Below, piece by piece: positions 45,042 to 57,016 of a stretch of DNA of 64,000 bases (the stretch's first letter is position 1; every line of letters starts with the position of its first letter). The position numbers were made by a program, and so were the translations under genes. Origin of the DNA: Nocardioides acrostichi (GTDB lineage Bacteria; Actinomycetota; Actinomycetes; Propionibacteriales; Nocardioidaceae); NCBI RefSeq assembly GCF_015319165.1, contig NZ_JADIVZ010000001.1:977780-1041779 (forward strand), in the 5' to 3' direction. Below the pieces are notes generated by a model. The model did no database searches. It saw only the letters and a program-made list of their open reading frames with translations, and had not been told where the DNA came from.

Positions 45042-47006
45042 GTGACCGACCAGCACCTCGCCGACCTCGCCGACCTCGCCCCGCTCGACCTGCCTGAGGC
45101 CGGCGAGGCCGAGGCGTGGCGCTCGTTCCTCTCCCGACGAGTCGAGGGTGAGCTGGCCACCGCCCGCGCCCAGGCCGATGCGCTGCGTGTCCTGGCCGCG
45201 GGTGACGCCGCCGCGTTGGAGCGCTGGAACGACCTGCACGTCGCGCTCGGCAACGCCTTCGCGGTCTCCAGCCTGCTCGCCCAAGTGCACCCCGACCAGC
45301 AGCTGCGTGAGAGCGCGGAGCGGTTCGAGCAGGAGTTGCACGCCTTCCAGACCGGCCTGATGCTCGACGTCGAGGTCTTCGGCCGACTCGAGTCCGTGCC
45401 GCGCGAAGGGCTCGACGAGGCCCTCGCTCCCGGCGCGACCCGGGTGCTCGACGACGCGCTGCGCGCCTTCCGCCGCTCCGGCGTCGACCGCGACGACGCC
45501 ACCCGCGAGCGGCTCGCCACGCTCTCGGCCCGCGACAGCGACCTCTCCCAGGCCTTCGGTCGCAACATCCGCGACGGCGCCACGAGCACCAGGGTGCCCG
45601 CCTCCGCGCTCGCAGGGCTGCCGGAGGACTACGTCGCCGAGCACCCGGCCGCCGACGACGGCACCGTGGCCATCTCGACCGCCTACCCCGACATGGGCCC
45701 GTTCCTGATGTTCTCCGCCGACGCCGCCGCCCGTCGCGAGGTGATGACCACCTACCTCAACCTCGGGTGGCCGGCGAACGACGAGGTGCTCGGCGAGCTG
45801 CTCGCCGTCCGCGACGAGACCGCCCGCACGCTCGGCTACGACGGCTGGCCCGACTACGACGCCGAGCTCAAGATGATCGGGTCGGGCTCGGCCATCGCCG
45901 AGTTCGTCGACCGGGTCGCCGCCGACGCCGCCGACTCCGCGCAGCGCGACCTGGCGGTCATGCTCGAGCGCGCGCGCCACGACGACCCGGGCGTGGAGCG
46001 ACTCACGGTCGCCGACAGCCGCTACCTCGGCGAGGTGGTGCGGCGCGAGCAGTTCGAGGTCGACGGACAGGCCGTGCGCGGCTACTTCGACTTCGCCAAG
46101 GTCCGGCGCGGACTGCTCGACGTGACCGCTCGGCTGTTCGGTCTCACCTACACCGATGTCGCCGAGGCACCCACCTGGCACGACGAGGTCGCGGCGTACG
46201 ACGTGACGCTCGACGACACCGGCGAGCGGCTGGGCCGCATCTACCTCGACCTGCACCCGCGCGAGGGCAAGTACAACCACGCCGCCCAGTTCGACCTCGT
46301 CAGCGGGGTGGGGCAGCGGCAGCTGCCCGAGGGCGTGCTCGTGTGCAACTTCGGTCGCGGCCGCATGGAGCACTCGGAGGTCGTCACCCTCTTCCACGAG
46401 TTCGGCCACCTGCTGCACCACGTGCTCGCCGGGCGGCACCCGTGGGCGCGATTCTCCGGCGTCGCCACGGAGTGGGACTTCGTCGAGGCGCCGAGCCAGA
46501 TGCTCGAGGAGTGGGCCTGGGACCACTCCGTGCTCGCCACCTTCGCCACCAACGCCGACGGCGAGCCGATACCGGCCGCCCTGGTCGAGAGGATGCGCGC
46601 GGCCGAGGAGTTCGGCCAGGGCATCTACGCGGCCACCCAGATGTACTACGCGGCGATCTCCTACCGCTTCCACGCCGAGCTGCCCGACGACCTCACCGCT
46701 CGCTCGGCGGCGCTCTCGCAGCAGTACGCCGTGTGGGAGCGACTGCCCGACACCCACTTCCACTGCGGGTTCGGGCACCTCTCGGGCTACACCTCGGGCT
46801 ACTACACCTACATGTGGAGCCTGGTCATCGCGAAGGATCTGTTCTCGGCCTTCGACGCCGACGATCTCTTCGCGCCGGAGGTGGCGCGGCGCTACCGCGA
46901 CACCGTGCTGGCCGCGGGCGGCAGCGCCGACGCCGCCGACCTGGTCGAGGCCTTCCTCGGCCGGCCCTACGACAACCGCGCCTTCACGGCCTGGCTGGAG
47001 AGCTGA
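45042..47006 (+). CDS. M3-family zinc metallopeptidase (thimet oligopeptidase-like)
   Basis: A cytoplasmic oligopeptidase of 654 residues, mostly helical, typical of the M3A family. LFHEFGHLLHH holds the HExxH site (His452, Glu453, His456), with the third ligand Glu about 25 residues on in DFVEAPSQMLEEW. C-terminal GFGHLSGYTSGYYTYMWS is the substrate-loop block. GTG 45042 is preferred because of the -10 just before it; ATG 45006 would add 12 residues. Its stop shares one base with the next ATG. Confidence 0.92.
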   Translation: MTDQHLADLADLAPLDLPEAGEAEAWRSFLSRRVEGELATARAQADALRVLAAGDAAALERWNDLHVALGNAFAVSSLLAQVHPDQQLRESAERFEQELHAFQTGLMLDVEVFGRLESVPREGLDEALAPGATRVLDDALRAFRRSGVDRDDATRERLATLSARDSDLSQAFGRNIRDGATSTRVPASALAGLPEDYVAEHPAADDGTVAISTAYPDMGPFLMFSADAAARREVMTTYLNLGWPANDEVLGELLAVRDETARTLGYDGWPDYDAELKMIGSGSAIAEFVDRVAADAADSAQRDLAVMLERARHDDPGVERLTVADSRYLGEVVRREQFEVDGQAVRGYFDFAKVRRGLLDVTARLFGLTYTDVAEAPTWHDEVAAYDVTLDDTGERLGRIYLDLHPREGKYNHAAQFDLVSGVGQRQLPEGVLVCNFGRGRMEHSEVVTLFHEFGHLLHHVLAGRHPWARFSGVATEWDFVEAPSQMLEEWAWDHSVLATFATNADGEPIPAALVERMRAAEEFGQGIYAATQMYYAAISYRFHAELPDDLTARSAALSQQYAVWERLPDTHFHCGFGHLSGYTSGYYTYMWSLVIAKDLFSAFDADDLFAPEVARRYRDTVLAAGGSADAADLVEAFLGRPYDNRAFTAWLES

Positions 47007-47413
47007 TGCGCAGCGAGACCATCACCGTGCACACCGGAGGGCACGAGGTCGTGCTCGACCTCACCCGCGAGGCGGCGGACGCCGTCCGCGACCGGGGCGA
47101 CGGCCTCTTGCATGTCTTCGTGCCGCACGCCACCGCGGGCATCGCGATCCTCGAGACCGGTGCGGGCAGCGACGACGACCTGCTCGCGGCGCTGGCCGAC
47201 CTGCTGCCTGCCGACGACCGCTGGCGGCACCGCCACGGGTCGCCCGGCCATGGCCGCTCGCACGTGATGCCGGCACTGATCCCGCCGTACGCCACCGTGC
47301 CGGTGATCGACGGGCGGCTGATGCTCGGCACCTGGCAGAGCATCTGTCTGGTCGATCTCAACGTCGACAACCACGAGCGCGAGGTGCGGTTCAGCCTGCT
47401 GGAGTCGGGGTGA
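47006..47413 (+). CDS. YjbQ/UPF0047 family protein
   Basis: A 135-residue protein with the family blocks GLLHVFVPHATAGIAILETG, GSPGHGRSHVMPALIPP and LGTWQSICLVDLN. UPF0047 proteins have weak thiamine-phosphate synthase activity and a metal-binding His set; the physiological role is unclear. It is coupled to the M3 peptidase gene by a one-base overlap (TGATG). Confidence 0.9.
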   Translation: MRSETITVHTGGHEVVLDLTREAADAVRDRGDGLLHVFVPHATAGIAILETGAGSDDDLLAALADLLPADDRWRHRHGSPGHGRSHVMPALIPPYATVPVIDGRLMLGTWQSICLVDLNVDNHEREVRFSLLESG

Positions 47414-47475
47414 GCGTCGAGGTCGGCGCGGATCACGCTGCCCACGGCTGGGCGCGAAGCCGGATCTTGTGGGAA

Positions 47476-47491
47476 TAGAACATATGTTCGA
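47476..47491. promoter_or_regulatory. SOS (LexA) box
   Basis: TAGAACATATGTTCGA matches the actinobacterial LexA arms TCGAAC-N4-GTTCGA with one substitution. It ends 10 bases before the ATG at 47502. Confidence 0.75.
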
Positions 47492-47501
47492 TGATAGATG
47501 C

Positions 47502-47873
47502 ATGGTCCGACCCATCGCCCCGCCCGGCTGGCCCCGCGAGGTGCGCCCGCCCGATACGCCCGACTGGGAGGCCACGGCCGGCAACTGGCTGCTCGACCTC
47601 TGTCCTCCCGACTACCGCGGCTACGCCGGACTGCGCCGCCACCTCGTGGTGCTCGCACGCTTCGCGGTGCTGCACGTCGAGGCCAACCACGCGGCGGTGC
47701 GTCGCGGGCTGAGCGAGGCGCGGGCCGACCTGCGCGACGTCGCGACGTCCGACGTCGTCGAGGCGGCCGTGCAGACCCTGCTGCTCGAGGAGGCGCGGCT
47801 GATCGGCACGCTGCGCGCCGTCCGGCTGGTCGAGGAGGCGATCCGCGGGCGCCGCTACGTGGCCCGGCTGTGA
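47502..47873 (+). CDS. Hypothetical SOS-regulated protein, 123 residues
   Basis: I do not recognise the family. The protein is soluble and largely helical, with a Trp/Pro-rich start (PPGWPREVRPPDTPDWEATAGNWLLDL) and a helical region (RRHLVVLARFAVLHVEANHAAVRRGLSEARADL). ATG 47502 is chosen because earlier in-frame starts at 47469 and 47484 lie before or inside the LexA box. It is 23 bases upstream of the UvrA-like gene, so DNA-damage induction could extend to both. A helper role in repair is inferred from position only. Confidence 0.65.
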   Translation: MVRPIAPPGWPREVRPPDTPDWEATAGNWLLDLCPPDYRGYAGLRRHLVVLARFAVLHVEANHAAVRRGLSEARADLRDVATSDVVEAAVQTLLLEEARLIGTLRAVRLVEEAIRGRRYVARL

Positions 47874-47884
47874 CTCGCTGCGGC

Positions 47885-47890
47885 TAGGGT
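47885..47890 (+). promoter_or_regulatory. Probable -10 of a leaderless promoter (TAGGGT)
   Basis: TAGGGT ends 6 bases before the GTG at 47897. The UvrA-like gene may thus have its own promoter besides the SOS-controlled one. Confidence 0.45.
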
Positions 47891-47896
47891 CACGCT

Positions 47897-50269
<2,373 letters not shown>

Positions 50270-51285
50270 CCAGCGACGGTGCGGGGAGGGTGTCGGCGGA
50301 ACCGAGCCGCCAGACGGCGAGGCCGTGCAGGCCGTACTCCTGGGCGAGGTCGACGCGGGCGGCGTAGGAGCGGGCATCGGACCACCACATGCGGTCGCCG
50401 TCGCCCAGCCGCGCCATCCACTCTCCGACGTGCGGACGCCAGTGCGCCTCGGTGCCGGACTCGTCGACGCGACGCCGGGCGCCGCTGTCGCTGACCGTGA
50501 AGCCGCTGCCGTCGCGGTGCCAGAGGTAGCCGTAGCCGGCGACGCCGAGGTCGAGTCGATCGGCCGGTACCTGCTCGAGAGCCGCGTCGAGGCACTCGCG
50601 TTGCCAGTCCAGCGCGCCCACCGGACCAGGGCCCGACCAGGCGGGGCCGTGCTGGTCGTAGGCCATGAGCTGCACGAGGTCGACGGTGGCGGCGACGTTC
50701 ACCAGGTCGAAGCCCGCACGTCGGTAGCCGCGCGCGCTGGTGCGCGCCGGCACGTCGATCGACAGCGACACCCGGGTCGGCAGCAGGCTGCGCAGCCGCT
50801 CGAGGAAGCCGACCAGGTCGTGGGGGTGGATGCCCTCGAGACGCTCGAGGTCGACGTTCACGCCGTCCCACCCGCCGTCGCGCACGAGCCCGCGGACGGC
50901 CTTGGCGACTCGCCGCTGCTTGCGGTTCGAGCCGAGCAGCCGCTCCGCCGCCCGGGGGTCGAAGTCGCCGAGTGCGTCGCTGAAATTGCTGAGCAGCAGC
51001 TCGCCGCGCAGGCCCTGGTCGTGCGCGGTGGTCAGCACGCGCAGCATGTCGTCGGTCGGATCCGCGACGGCCCCGCCGGCCCGGCCGAGCCCGACCCCGG
51101 CGACCGTCACCGTGTCGAGCCCGGGCGCGTTGGCCTCGATCAGGGCGTCGGACGCCGACCCCAGGGCGTAGCCGGTCACGACCGGCGGAGGCGGATCCTC
51201 GGCCGTCGCCGCGGGCACGGCGAACGAGGAGACCAGCAGCGACACGGCGACCACGAGGAGACGACCCACGCGCACAGTGTGCGCC

Positions 51286-51291
51286 TACGGT
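51286..51291 (+). promoter_or_regulatory. Probable -10 of a leaderless promoter (TACGGT)
   Basis: TACGGT ends 7 bases before the ATG at 51299. Confidence 0.45.
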
Positions 51292-51298
51292 GGGGCTC

Positions 51299-51742
51299 AT
51301 GCACCGGTTCGGATGCGTCGTCCTCGTCGATCGACGCGGCCGGCTGCTGCTCCAGGAGCGCGACGAGCACCCCGCCATCGACCCCGAGAAGTGGGGTCTG
51401 TGCGGCGGTCACCTCGAGTCCGGCGAGGATCCGCTGGCCGGAACCGTGCGCGAGCTGGCCGAGGAGACCGGCGTGCACCTCGCCCCCGAGCACCTGCATC
51501 TGGTCGAGGAGCGCCCCGTGTTCCACGAGGCCTACGACTCCTGGGACCGGCTCTGGTTCTACGCCGCCGCCACCGACCTCACCGACGCCGACATCGTGTG
51601 CGGCGAGGGTCGCCAGATCGTGTTCGTGCCCCACGACCGGGTGCTCGACCTGTCGCTCACCGGGTCGGCCGGTCTGATCCTGCCCGACTTCTTGGCCAGC
51701 GACCTCTACCACCGACTCCAGCACACCGAGGAGCGCTCATGA
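51299..51742 (+). CDS. Nudix hydrolase
   Basis: A 147-residue Nudix protein with a perfect Nudix box, GHLESGEDPLAGTVRELAEETGV (GX5EX7REUXEEXGU, about residues 36-58). It hydrolyses a nucleoside diphosphate-linked substrate; which one is not evident. ATG 51299 is supported by the -10 just upstream, over the GTG at 51290 that overlaps it. The stop overlaps the next gene as ATGA. Confidence 0.93.
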   Translation: MHRFGCVVLVDRRGRLLLQERDEHPAIDPEKWGLCGGHLESGEDPLAGTVRELAEETGVHLAPEHLHLVEERPVFHEAYDSWDRLWFYAAATDLTDADIVCGEGRQIVFVPHDRVLDLSLTGSAGLILPDFLASDLYHRLQHTEERS

Positions 51743-52692
51743 CCCGCCCCACCCTCACGGTCCACCAGGTTCCCGGACACGGCGCCGAGGACGTCGTCGT
51801 GGCGCCGTCGGGCCGGCACGAGGGGGCCGTGTACACCGGCACCGACGACGGCACGATCCATCGCGTCTCGCACGACGGACGACGCCTCGAGACCGTCGCG
51901 CGCACGGGCGGGCGTCCGCTCGGCATCGAGCTCGACGACGAGGGCCGGCTGCTCGTCGCCGACGCCAAGCGCGGCCTCCTGCGCATCGATCCCGACGGCT
52001 CGCCCGAGACGGCGATCGAGACCGTCTGCGACAGCGTGAAGGGTGCGCCGATGGTGTTCTGCAACAACGCCGCCATCGCCACGGACGGCACGGTGTGGTT
52101 CAGCGACTCCTCGCGGCACTTCGGCATCGAGCGCTGGAAGGACGACTTCGTGCAGGACACCCGCACCGGCCGGCTGCTGCGGCTGGACACCGACGGCGTC
52201 GTCGAGGTGGTCCTCGACGGGCTCGCGTTCGCCAACGGCGTGGCACTCGCCGCCGACGAGTCCTACGTGGCGGTGGCCGAGACGCGGGCCTGCACGGTGG
52301 TCCGCTACTGGCTGAAGGGCACCCGGGCGGGGGAGCGCGATCTGCTGACCAGCGGGCTGCCCGGCTACCCCGACAACATCGCGCGCGGCAGCGACGGCCT
52401 CATCTGGGTGACCATCGCCAGCCCGGTCGACCCGGTGGTCGAGCTGCTCGGACGAGCGCCCCTGGCCGTGCGCCGCGCCGTCACCAAGATCCCCGAACGC
52501 CTCCAGCCTGCGCCGAAGCGCACCTGCCGGGTGATGGCGTTCGACGATGCCGGCACCTGCGTGCACGACCTCGACCTCGATGCCTCGCAGAACCCGACCG
52601 GCTACCACATGGTCACCGGTGTGCGGGAGCACGACGGCCGGGTGTGGCTTGGCAGCCTGGAGGAACCGGCTGTCGCCGTCGTCGACCAGTGA
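51739..52692 (+). CDS. SMP-30 / strictosidine synthase-like beta-propeller protein
   Basis: A 317-residue six-bladed propeller. Landmarks: GRPLGIELDDEGRLLVADAKRGLL, FCNNAAIATDGTVWFSDSS, FANGVALAADESYVAVAETRACTVVRYWL and GLPGYPDNI, together typical of strictosidine synthase-like lactonases/esterases. Asn and Asp in these loops would bind Ca2+. No signal peptide is seen. It is translationally coupled to the Nudix gene; substrate unknown. Confidence 0.88.
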   Translation: MTRPTLTVHQVPGHGAEDVVVAPSGRHEGAVYTGTDDGTIHRVSHDGRRLETVARTGGRPLGIELDDEGRLLVADAKRGLLRIDPDGSPETAIETVCDSVKGAPMVFCNNAAIATDGTVWFSDSSRHFGIERWKDDFVQDTRTGRLLRLDTDGVVEVVLDGLAFANGVALAADESYVAVAETRACTVVRYWLKGTRAGERDLLTSGLPGYPDNIARGSDGLIWVTIASPVDPVVELLGRAPLAVRRAVTKIPERLQPAPKRTCRVMAFDDAGTCVHDLDLDASQNPTGYHMVTGVREHDGRVWLGSLEEPAVAVVDQ

Positions 52693-52751
52693 GCGTCCGC
52701 GAAGGCGTCTAGACTCGGCCGTTCGACCACCTCACGAGGGGAGAGCACCTG

Positions 52752-54659
52752 ATGGGAGTCCTGGAGACCATCTCCGGGCCACGCGACCTCGGCGACCTCA
52801 GCGCCGACCAGCTCGAGCTGCTGGCCACCGAGATCCGCGACCTGCTGGTCACCTCGACCTCCAAGGTGGGCGGCCACCTGGGGCCCAACCTCGGCGTCGT
52901 CGAGCTCACGCTCGCCGTGCACCGGGTCTTCGACTCCCCGCGTGACCGCATCGTCTTCGACACCGGCCACCAGGCCTACGTCCACAAGATGCTCACCGGC
53001 CGCGCCGGCGACTTCGGCGGCCTGCGCCAGGAGGGCGGCCTCTCGGGCTACCCGAGCCAGTCCGAGTCTCCGCACGACATCGTCGAGAACTCCCACGCCT
53101 CCACCGCGCTCTCCTACGCCGACGGTCTGGCGAAGGCCTACGCCATCCGCGGCGAGGACCGGCACGTCGTGGCCGTCATCGGCGACGGCGCCCTCACCGG
53201 CGGAATGGCCTGGGAGGCGCTGAACAACATCGCCGTGGCGCAGAAGAGCCGCCTGGTGATCGTCGTCAACGACAACGGCCGTTCCTACACGCCCACGGTC
53301 GGCGGCCTCGCCACGGCCCTCACGAGCCTGCGCACCGACCCGCGCTACGAGAGCCTGCTCGACCTGGTCAAGAAGCGCCTGCACGCGGTCCCGGGCGTCG
53401 GTGCCCCCGCCTACGACGCGTTGCACGCCATGAAGAAGGGCCTCAAGGACGCACTGGCGCCCCAGGGTCTCTTCGAGGATCTGGGCCTGAAGTACGTCGG
53501 CCCCGTCGACGGCCACGACCGGGCCGCGATGGAGACGGCGCTCTCGCAGGCCAAGAAGTTCGCCGGCCCGGTCATCGTGCACGCCATCACCCGCAAGGGC
53601 TTCGGCTACGACGCCGCGGAGCGCCACGAGGCCGACCAGTTCCACAGCCCGCAGCCCTTCGACATCGAGTCCGGCGAGGAGCGTGCCCGCGGCCGCATCT
53701 GGACCGACCACTTCTCCGACGATCTCGTCGCCATCGGTCACCGCCGCCCCGACGTCGTCGCCATCACCGCCGCGATGATGCACCCCGTCGGCCTCGACTC
53801 CTTCCAGGCGCACTTCCCCGACCGCACCTTCGACGTCGGCATCGCCGAGCAGCACGCCGCCACCTCGGCCGCAGGGTTGGCCATGGGGGGTCTGCACCCG
53901 GTCGTGGCGGTCTACGCCACGTTCCTCAACCGCGCCTTCGACCAGATCCTCATGGACTGCGCCCTCCACCGGTGCGGTGTCACGTTCGTGCTCGATCGAT
54001 CCGGTGTCACCGGCGACGACGGCGCCAGCCACAACGGCATGTGGGACATGTCCGTGCTCCAGGTCGTGCCCGGCCTGCGCCTGGCCGCCCCACGCGACGC
54101 CGCCCGGCTGCGCGAACTGCTCGACGAGGCCGTCGAGGTCGACGACGCACCCACCGTCGTGCGGTTCCCCAAGGGCCCGCCGCCCGCCGACATCCCGGCC
54201 GTCGACCGTGCGGGCCGGTGCGACGTGCTGGTGCGCTCCGGCGCCAAGGACGTGTTGGTCGTCGCCGTCGGCGCGATGGCCGCGACCGGTGTCGAGGTTG
54301 CCGAGCGTCTCGGCGCCCAGGGCATCGGCGTCACCGTCGTCGACCCCCGTTGGGTCAAGCCCGTCGACCCGGCCCTGCTCGACCTCGCGCGCGAGCACCG
54401 GCTCGTCGTCAGCCTCGAGGACAACGGCGTGCAGGGCGGTTGCGGCGCGTCGCTGCTCCAGGCCATGGCCGCGGCCGACATCCGCACCCCGGTGCGTCTG
54501 CACGGGATCCCGCAGGAGTTCCTCGGCCACGCCAAACGGGCCGCGATCCTCGACCGGGTCGGGCTCGGTGCCCAGGATCTCGCCCGCGGCATCGTCGAGG
54601 CGATGGCCTCGGAGTCGCCCGAGACGGCCCAGGAGCCCGCCCCCGGCCACCGGGGCTAG
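52752..54659 (+). CDS. dxs: 1-deoxy-D-xylulose-5-phosphate synthase
   Basis: The first enzyme of the MEP isoprenoid pathway, joining pyruvate and glyceraldehyde 3-phosphate with thiamine diphosphate. Its 635 residues are the standard length. [33 protein letters not shown] (the GDG...N ThDP/Mg motif) and [17 protein letters not shown] (catalytic Glu) are all present. GAGGGGAG precedes ATG 52752, and TAGACT near 52709 could be the -10. In M. tuberculosis dxs1 lies near the dut/trm block; here it is over 30 kb away. Confidence 0.97.
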   Translation: MGVLETISGPRDLGDLSADQLELLATEIRDLLVTSTSKVGGHLGPNLGVVELTLAVHRVFDSPRDRIVFDTGHQAYVHKMLTGRAGDFGGLRQEGGLSGYPSQSESPHDIVENSHASTALSYADGLAKAYAIRGEDRHVVAVIGDGALTGGMAWEALNNIAVAQKSRLVIVVNDNGRSYTPTVGGLATALTSLRTDPRYESLLDLVKKRLHAVPGVGAPAYDALHAMKKGLKDALAPQGLFEDLGLKYVGPVDGHDRAAMETALSQAKKFAGPVIVHAITRKGFGYDAAERHEADQFHSPQPFDIESGEERARGRIWTDHFSDDLVAIGHRRPDVVAITAAMMHPVGLDSFQAHFPDRTFDVGIAEQHAATSAAGLAMGGLHPVVAVYATFLNRAFDQILMDCALHRCGVTFVLDRSGVTGDDGASHNGMWDMSVLQVVPGLRLAAPRDAARLRELLDEAVEVDDAPTVVRFPKGPPPADIPAVDRAGRCDVLVRSGAKDVLVVAVGAMAATGVEVAERLGAQGIGVTVVDPRWVKPVDPALLDLAREHRLVVSLEDNGVQGGCGASLLQAMAAADIRTPVRLHGIPQEFLGHAKRAAILDRVGLGAQDLARGIVEAMASESPETAQEPAPGHRG

Positions 54660-54665
54660 CCCGGC

Positions 54666-55988
54666 ATGCGCCGGTGGGTCGTCGCGCTCGCGTGCCTCGC
54701 CCTGGCGCTCATCGGCTGCTCGCTGCGTGACCGCCCCCCGGAGCCCGGCTCCGGGCCGGCTCCGTCGCCACCCACCTCGCGCGGAGTCGCACCCGCCCCC
54801 GTCAAGACACAGATCAAGACCGCCCTCAAACAGCGGGCCGCCGCGATACGACGAGGCAGCGGCCCCCGGTTCGAGCGGGGTCTGGCCGACGCCGATGGTG
54901 CCTTCGCCGACCAGCAGCGCGAGTACTTCGACAACCTCCAGCAGTTGCCGGTCCAGCGGTACGGCCTCACCTTCAACGCGCGCAACGTGCTGCGGGTGGG
55001 GCGCTCGTACTGGGTCGTCGTCGCGGTGCGCATGCAACTGGGGGGCGTCGACGAGGCGCCGGTGGTCTATCGCGACCGCTATCGCTTCACACCCGGCGGC
55101 GCCGGGCGGTTCAAGCTCGACTCCGTCACCGACCAGGCGTGGGAGCAGCGCAACCACGTGGTCGAGCAGCCGTGGGACGCCGGCCCCATCGTCGTCGCGA
55201 GTCGAGGCGGCGTCGTGCTCGTGGCCGACGCCGCGGACGCCCGCCGGGCTCCCGTGCTGCTGAACGCGCTGTCCGGCGCGGTGAGTGACGTGGCGGTGCA
55301 GCTGCCCTCCGTGTGGGACGGGAGGGTGCTGGTCTTCGCCCCAGGCGACACCACCTTGCTGGAGAGCCTGCCCGACCTGCCCGGTGACCCGGCCCGGCTC
55401 GACGCCGTGGCCTACCCCGTGCCGGCCGACGACACTGCGGCGCACTCGCCGCGGGCGGCCACGCGCGTCGTCCTCTCACCGGAACTCATCGAGGGCGGCA
55501 CGACCGCGCTCTCGCGCGACCGGCTGCTGCGCCACGAGCTGACGCATGTGGCTCTCGGCGGCCGCGCCGAGGGCGTGGCCGCCTGGTTGAGCGAAGGCCT
55601 GGCCGAATGGGTGTCGGTGCAGCCGCTCCCGACGGCGAAGCGCACCGTGTCGAGCGCTGCGATCCAGGTCGCGCGCTCCGGGGCGGCGACGCTGCCCACT
55701 ACCGCCGCGTTCGACGACGCCCGAGCCGCCGCGCACTACGGCCTGGCCTGGTGGGCGATCGAGGCGCTCCGAGCCGACGGCGTGGACCCCTGGCAGCTGC
55801 TCGCCCAGGCGCACGCCACCTACGAGGCCGAGCGCGGCGACGCCGGCCGGGATCCATCGCAGGCCGCCGACATCCGCACCGCCGACGCTCTGCGGTCCGT
55901 CACCGGCCTGCGCCCGGGCCAGCTGGCGCGTCGGGCAGCGGTGGCCCTGGTCACGGCCTACGGGCGAGAGGCGATCGCGAGGGAATAG
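54666..55988 (+). CDS. Putative metalloprotease lipoprotein
   Basis: A 440-residue lipoprotein: the lipobox LIGC gives Cys18, then a Pro-rich linker and an NTF2-like region (about 45-165: KTALKQRAAAIRRGSG...YRDRYRFTPGGAGRF). The C-terminal half has RHELTHVALGG with HExxH (His290, Glu291, His294) and LSEGLAEWVS with Glu310, the gluzincin third ligand. A surface zinc peptidase is inferred; I know no characterised relative. It begins 6 bases after dxs. Confidence 0.75.
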   Translation: MRRWVVALACLALALIGCSLRDRPPEPGSGPAPSPPTSRGVAPAPVKTQIKTALKQRAAAIRRGSGPRFERGLADADGAFADQQREYFDNLQQLPVQRYGLTFNARNVLRVGRSYWVVVAVRMQLGGVDEAPVVYRDRYRFTPGGAGRFKLDSVTDQAWEQRNHVVEQPWDAGPIVVASRGGVVLVADAADARRAPVLLNALSGAVSDVAVQLPSVWDGRVLVFAPGDTTLLESLPDLPGDPARLDAVAYPVPADDTAAHSPRAATRVVLSPELIEGGTTALSRDRLLRHELTHVALGGRAEGVAAWLSEGLAEWVSVQPLPTAKRTVSSAAIQVARSGAATLPTTAAFDDARAAAHYGLAWWAIEALRADGVDPWQLLAQAHATYEAERGDAGRDPSQAADIRTADALRSVTGLRPGQLARRAAVALVTAYGREAIARE

Positions 55989-56049
55989 GGTGACGCTGCG
56001 CCCGGGTTCCCCCTGACCCGAGCGTGATCGACCAAGAGAGGATCCCTGC

Positions 56050-57015
56050 GTGCCCGACCCCCGGCTGGTCCACATCGTCGACGAGATTCCGGAGCTCGAG
56101 CCCGAGCCGGACCACACGTCGCGCGACCTGACGATGGTCGTGGTGCTCGACGGCTTCCTGGACGCCGGCACGGCGGCCGCGCACGCGGCCCGCCACCTGA
56201 TGGAGCGCGACGGCGGTGGACGTGTGGTGGCGACGTTCGAGGTCGACGAGCTGCACGACTACCGGGCCCGTCGTCCGGGCATCTCCTTCGTCGTCGACCG
56301 GTATGCCGATTACGACCCGCCCCGACTGGTGGTGCGGGTGCTGCGAGACGCCGGAGACACCCCCTACCTCCTGCTGCACGGCCCCGAACCCGATGTGCGC
56401 TGGGAGGCGTTCTGTCGCGCCGTACGCGAGGTCGTGGAGCGATTCGGTGTGACCCGCACGGTCAGCATCGGCTCGGTGCCGATGGCCGTGCCGCACACCC
56501 GGCCGCTGGCGATCACGCCGCACGCGAACGACCCCGAGCTGCTCCTCGACACCAGCCCCTGGCGAGGCGAGCTGCGGGTGCCGAGCAGCGCCCAGGCGCT
56601 GCTCGAGCTACGCCTGGGGGAGTGGGGTCACGCCGCGCAGGGCTTCGTCGCGCACATCCCGCACTACCTGGCGCAGCTGGACTTCCCGGCGGCCTCGGCC
56701 GTGTTGCTCGAGCACGTGGAGAAGGCCGGCCGACTCACCCTCGACCTCTCGAGTCTGCGCGAGCAGGCCGAGACTCGGCAGGGCGAGATCGCCGCGTACC
56801 TCGACGAGCACGAGGAGGTCGCCGACATCGTGGCGGCCCTGGAGCGGCAGTACGACGCCTTCGAGCGTGCCGAGGAGTCCGGTGCCGGTCTCCTGGCGCG
56901 CGATCAGCCGCTGCCCACCGGCGAGGAGCTGGGGCAGGAGTTCGAGAGGTTCCTCCAAGGCCTCGGTGACGACGGCGACGACGAGGGCGACGCCCACCGT
57001 GGAGAGGGTGGCTGA
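56050..57015 (+). CDS. PAC2 family protein
   Basis: A 321-residue protein of the proteasome-assembly-chaperone-2 (PAC2) fold: VVVLDGFLDAGTAAAHAARHLME, ATFEVDELHDYRARRPGI and SIGSVPMAVPHTRPLAITPHAND are conserved blocks in actinobacterial members. The last 100 residues are helical, coiled-coil-like and acidic. A role in proteasome function is possible but unproven. AAGAGAGGAT precedes GTG 56050. The first thioesterase gene follows at 1 base. Confidence 0.88.
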   Translation: MPDPRLVHIVDEIPELEPEPDHTSRDLTMVVVLDGFLDAGTAAAHAARHLMERDGGGRVVATFEVDELHDYRARRPGISFVVDRYADYDPPRLVVRVLRDAGDTPYLLLHGPEPDVRWEAFCRAVREVVERFGVTRTVSIGSVPMAVPHTRPLAITPHANDPELLLDTSPWRGELRVPSSAQALLELRLGEWGHAAQGFVAHIPHYLAQLDFPAASAVLLEHVEKAGRLTLDLSSLREQAETRQGEIAAYLDEHEEVADIVAALERQYDAFERAEESGAGLLARDQPLPTGEELGQEFERFLQGLGDDGDDEGDAHRGEGG

Positions 57016-57016
57016 C

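Noticed and set aside
54641..54655. CCCCGG-CCA-CCGGGG hairpin as a dxs terminator
   Set aside because: It overlaps the stop codon, lacks a T-tract, and the next gene starts 6 bases after dxs.
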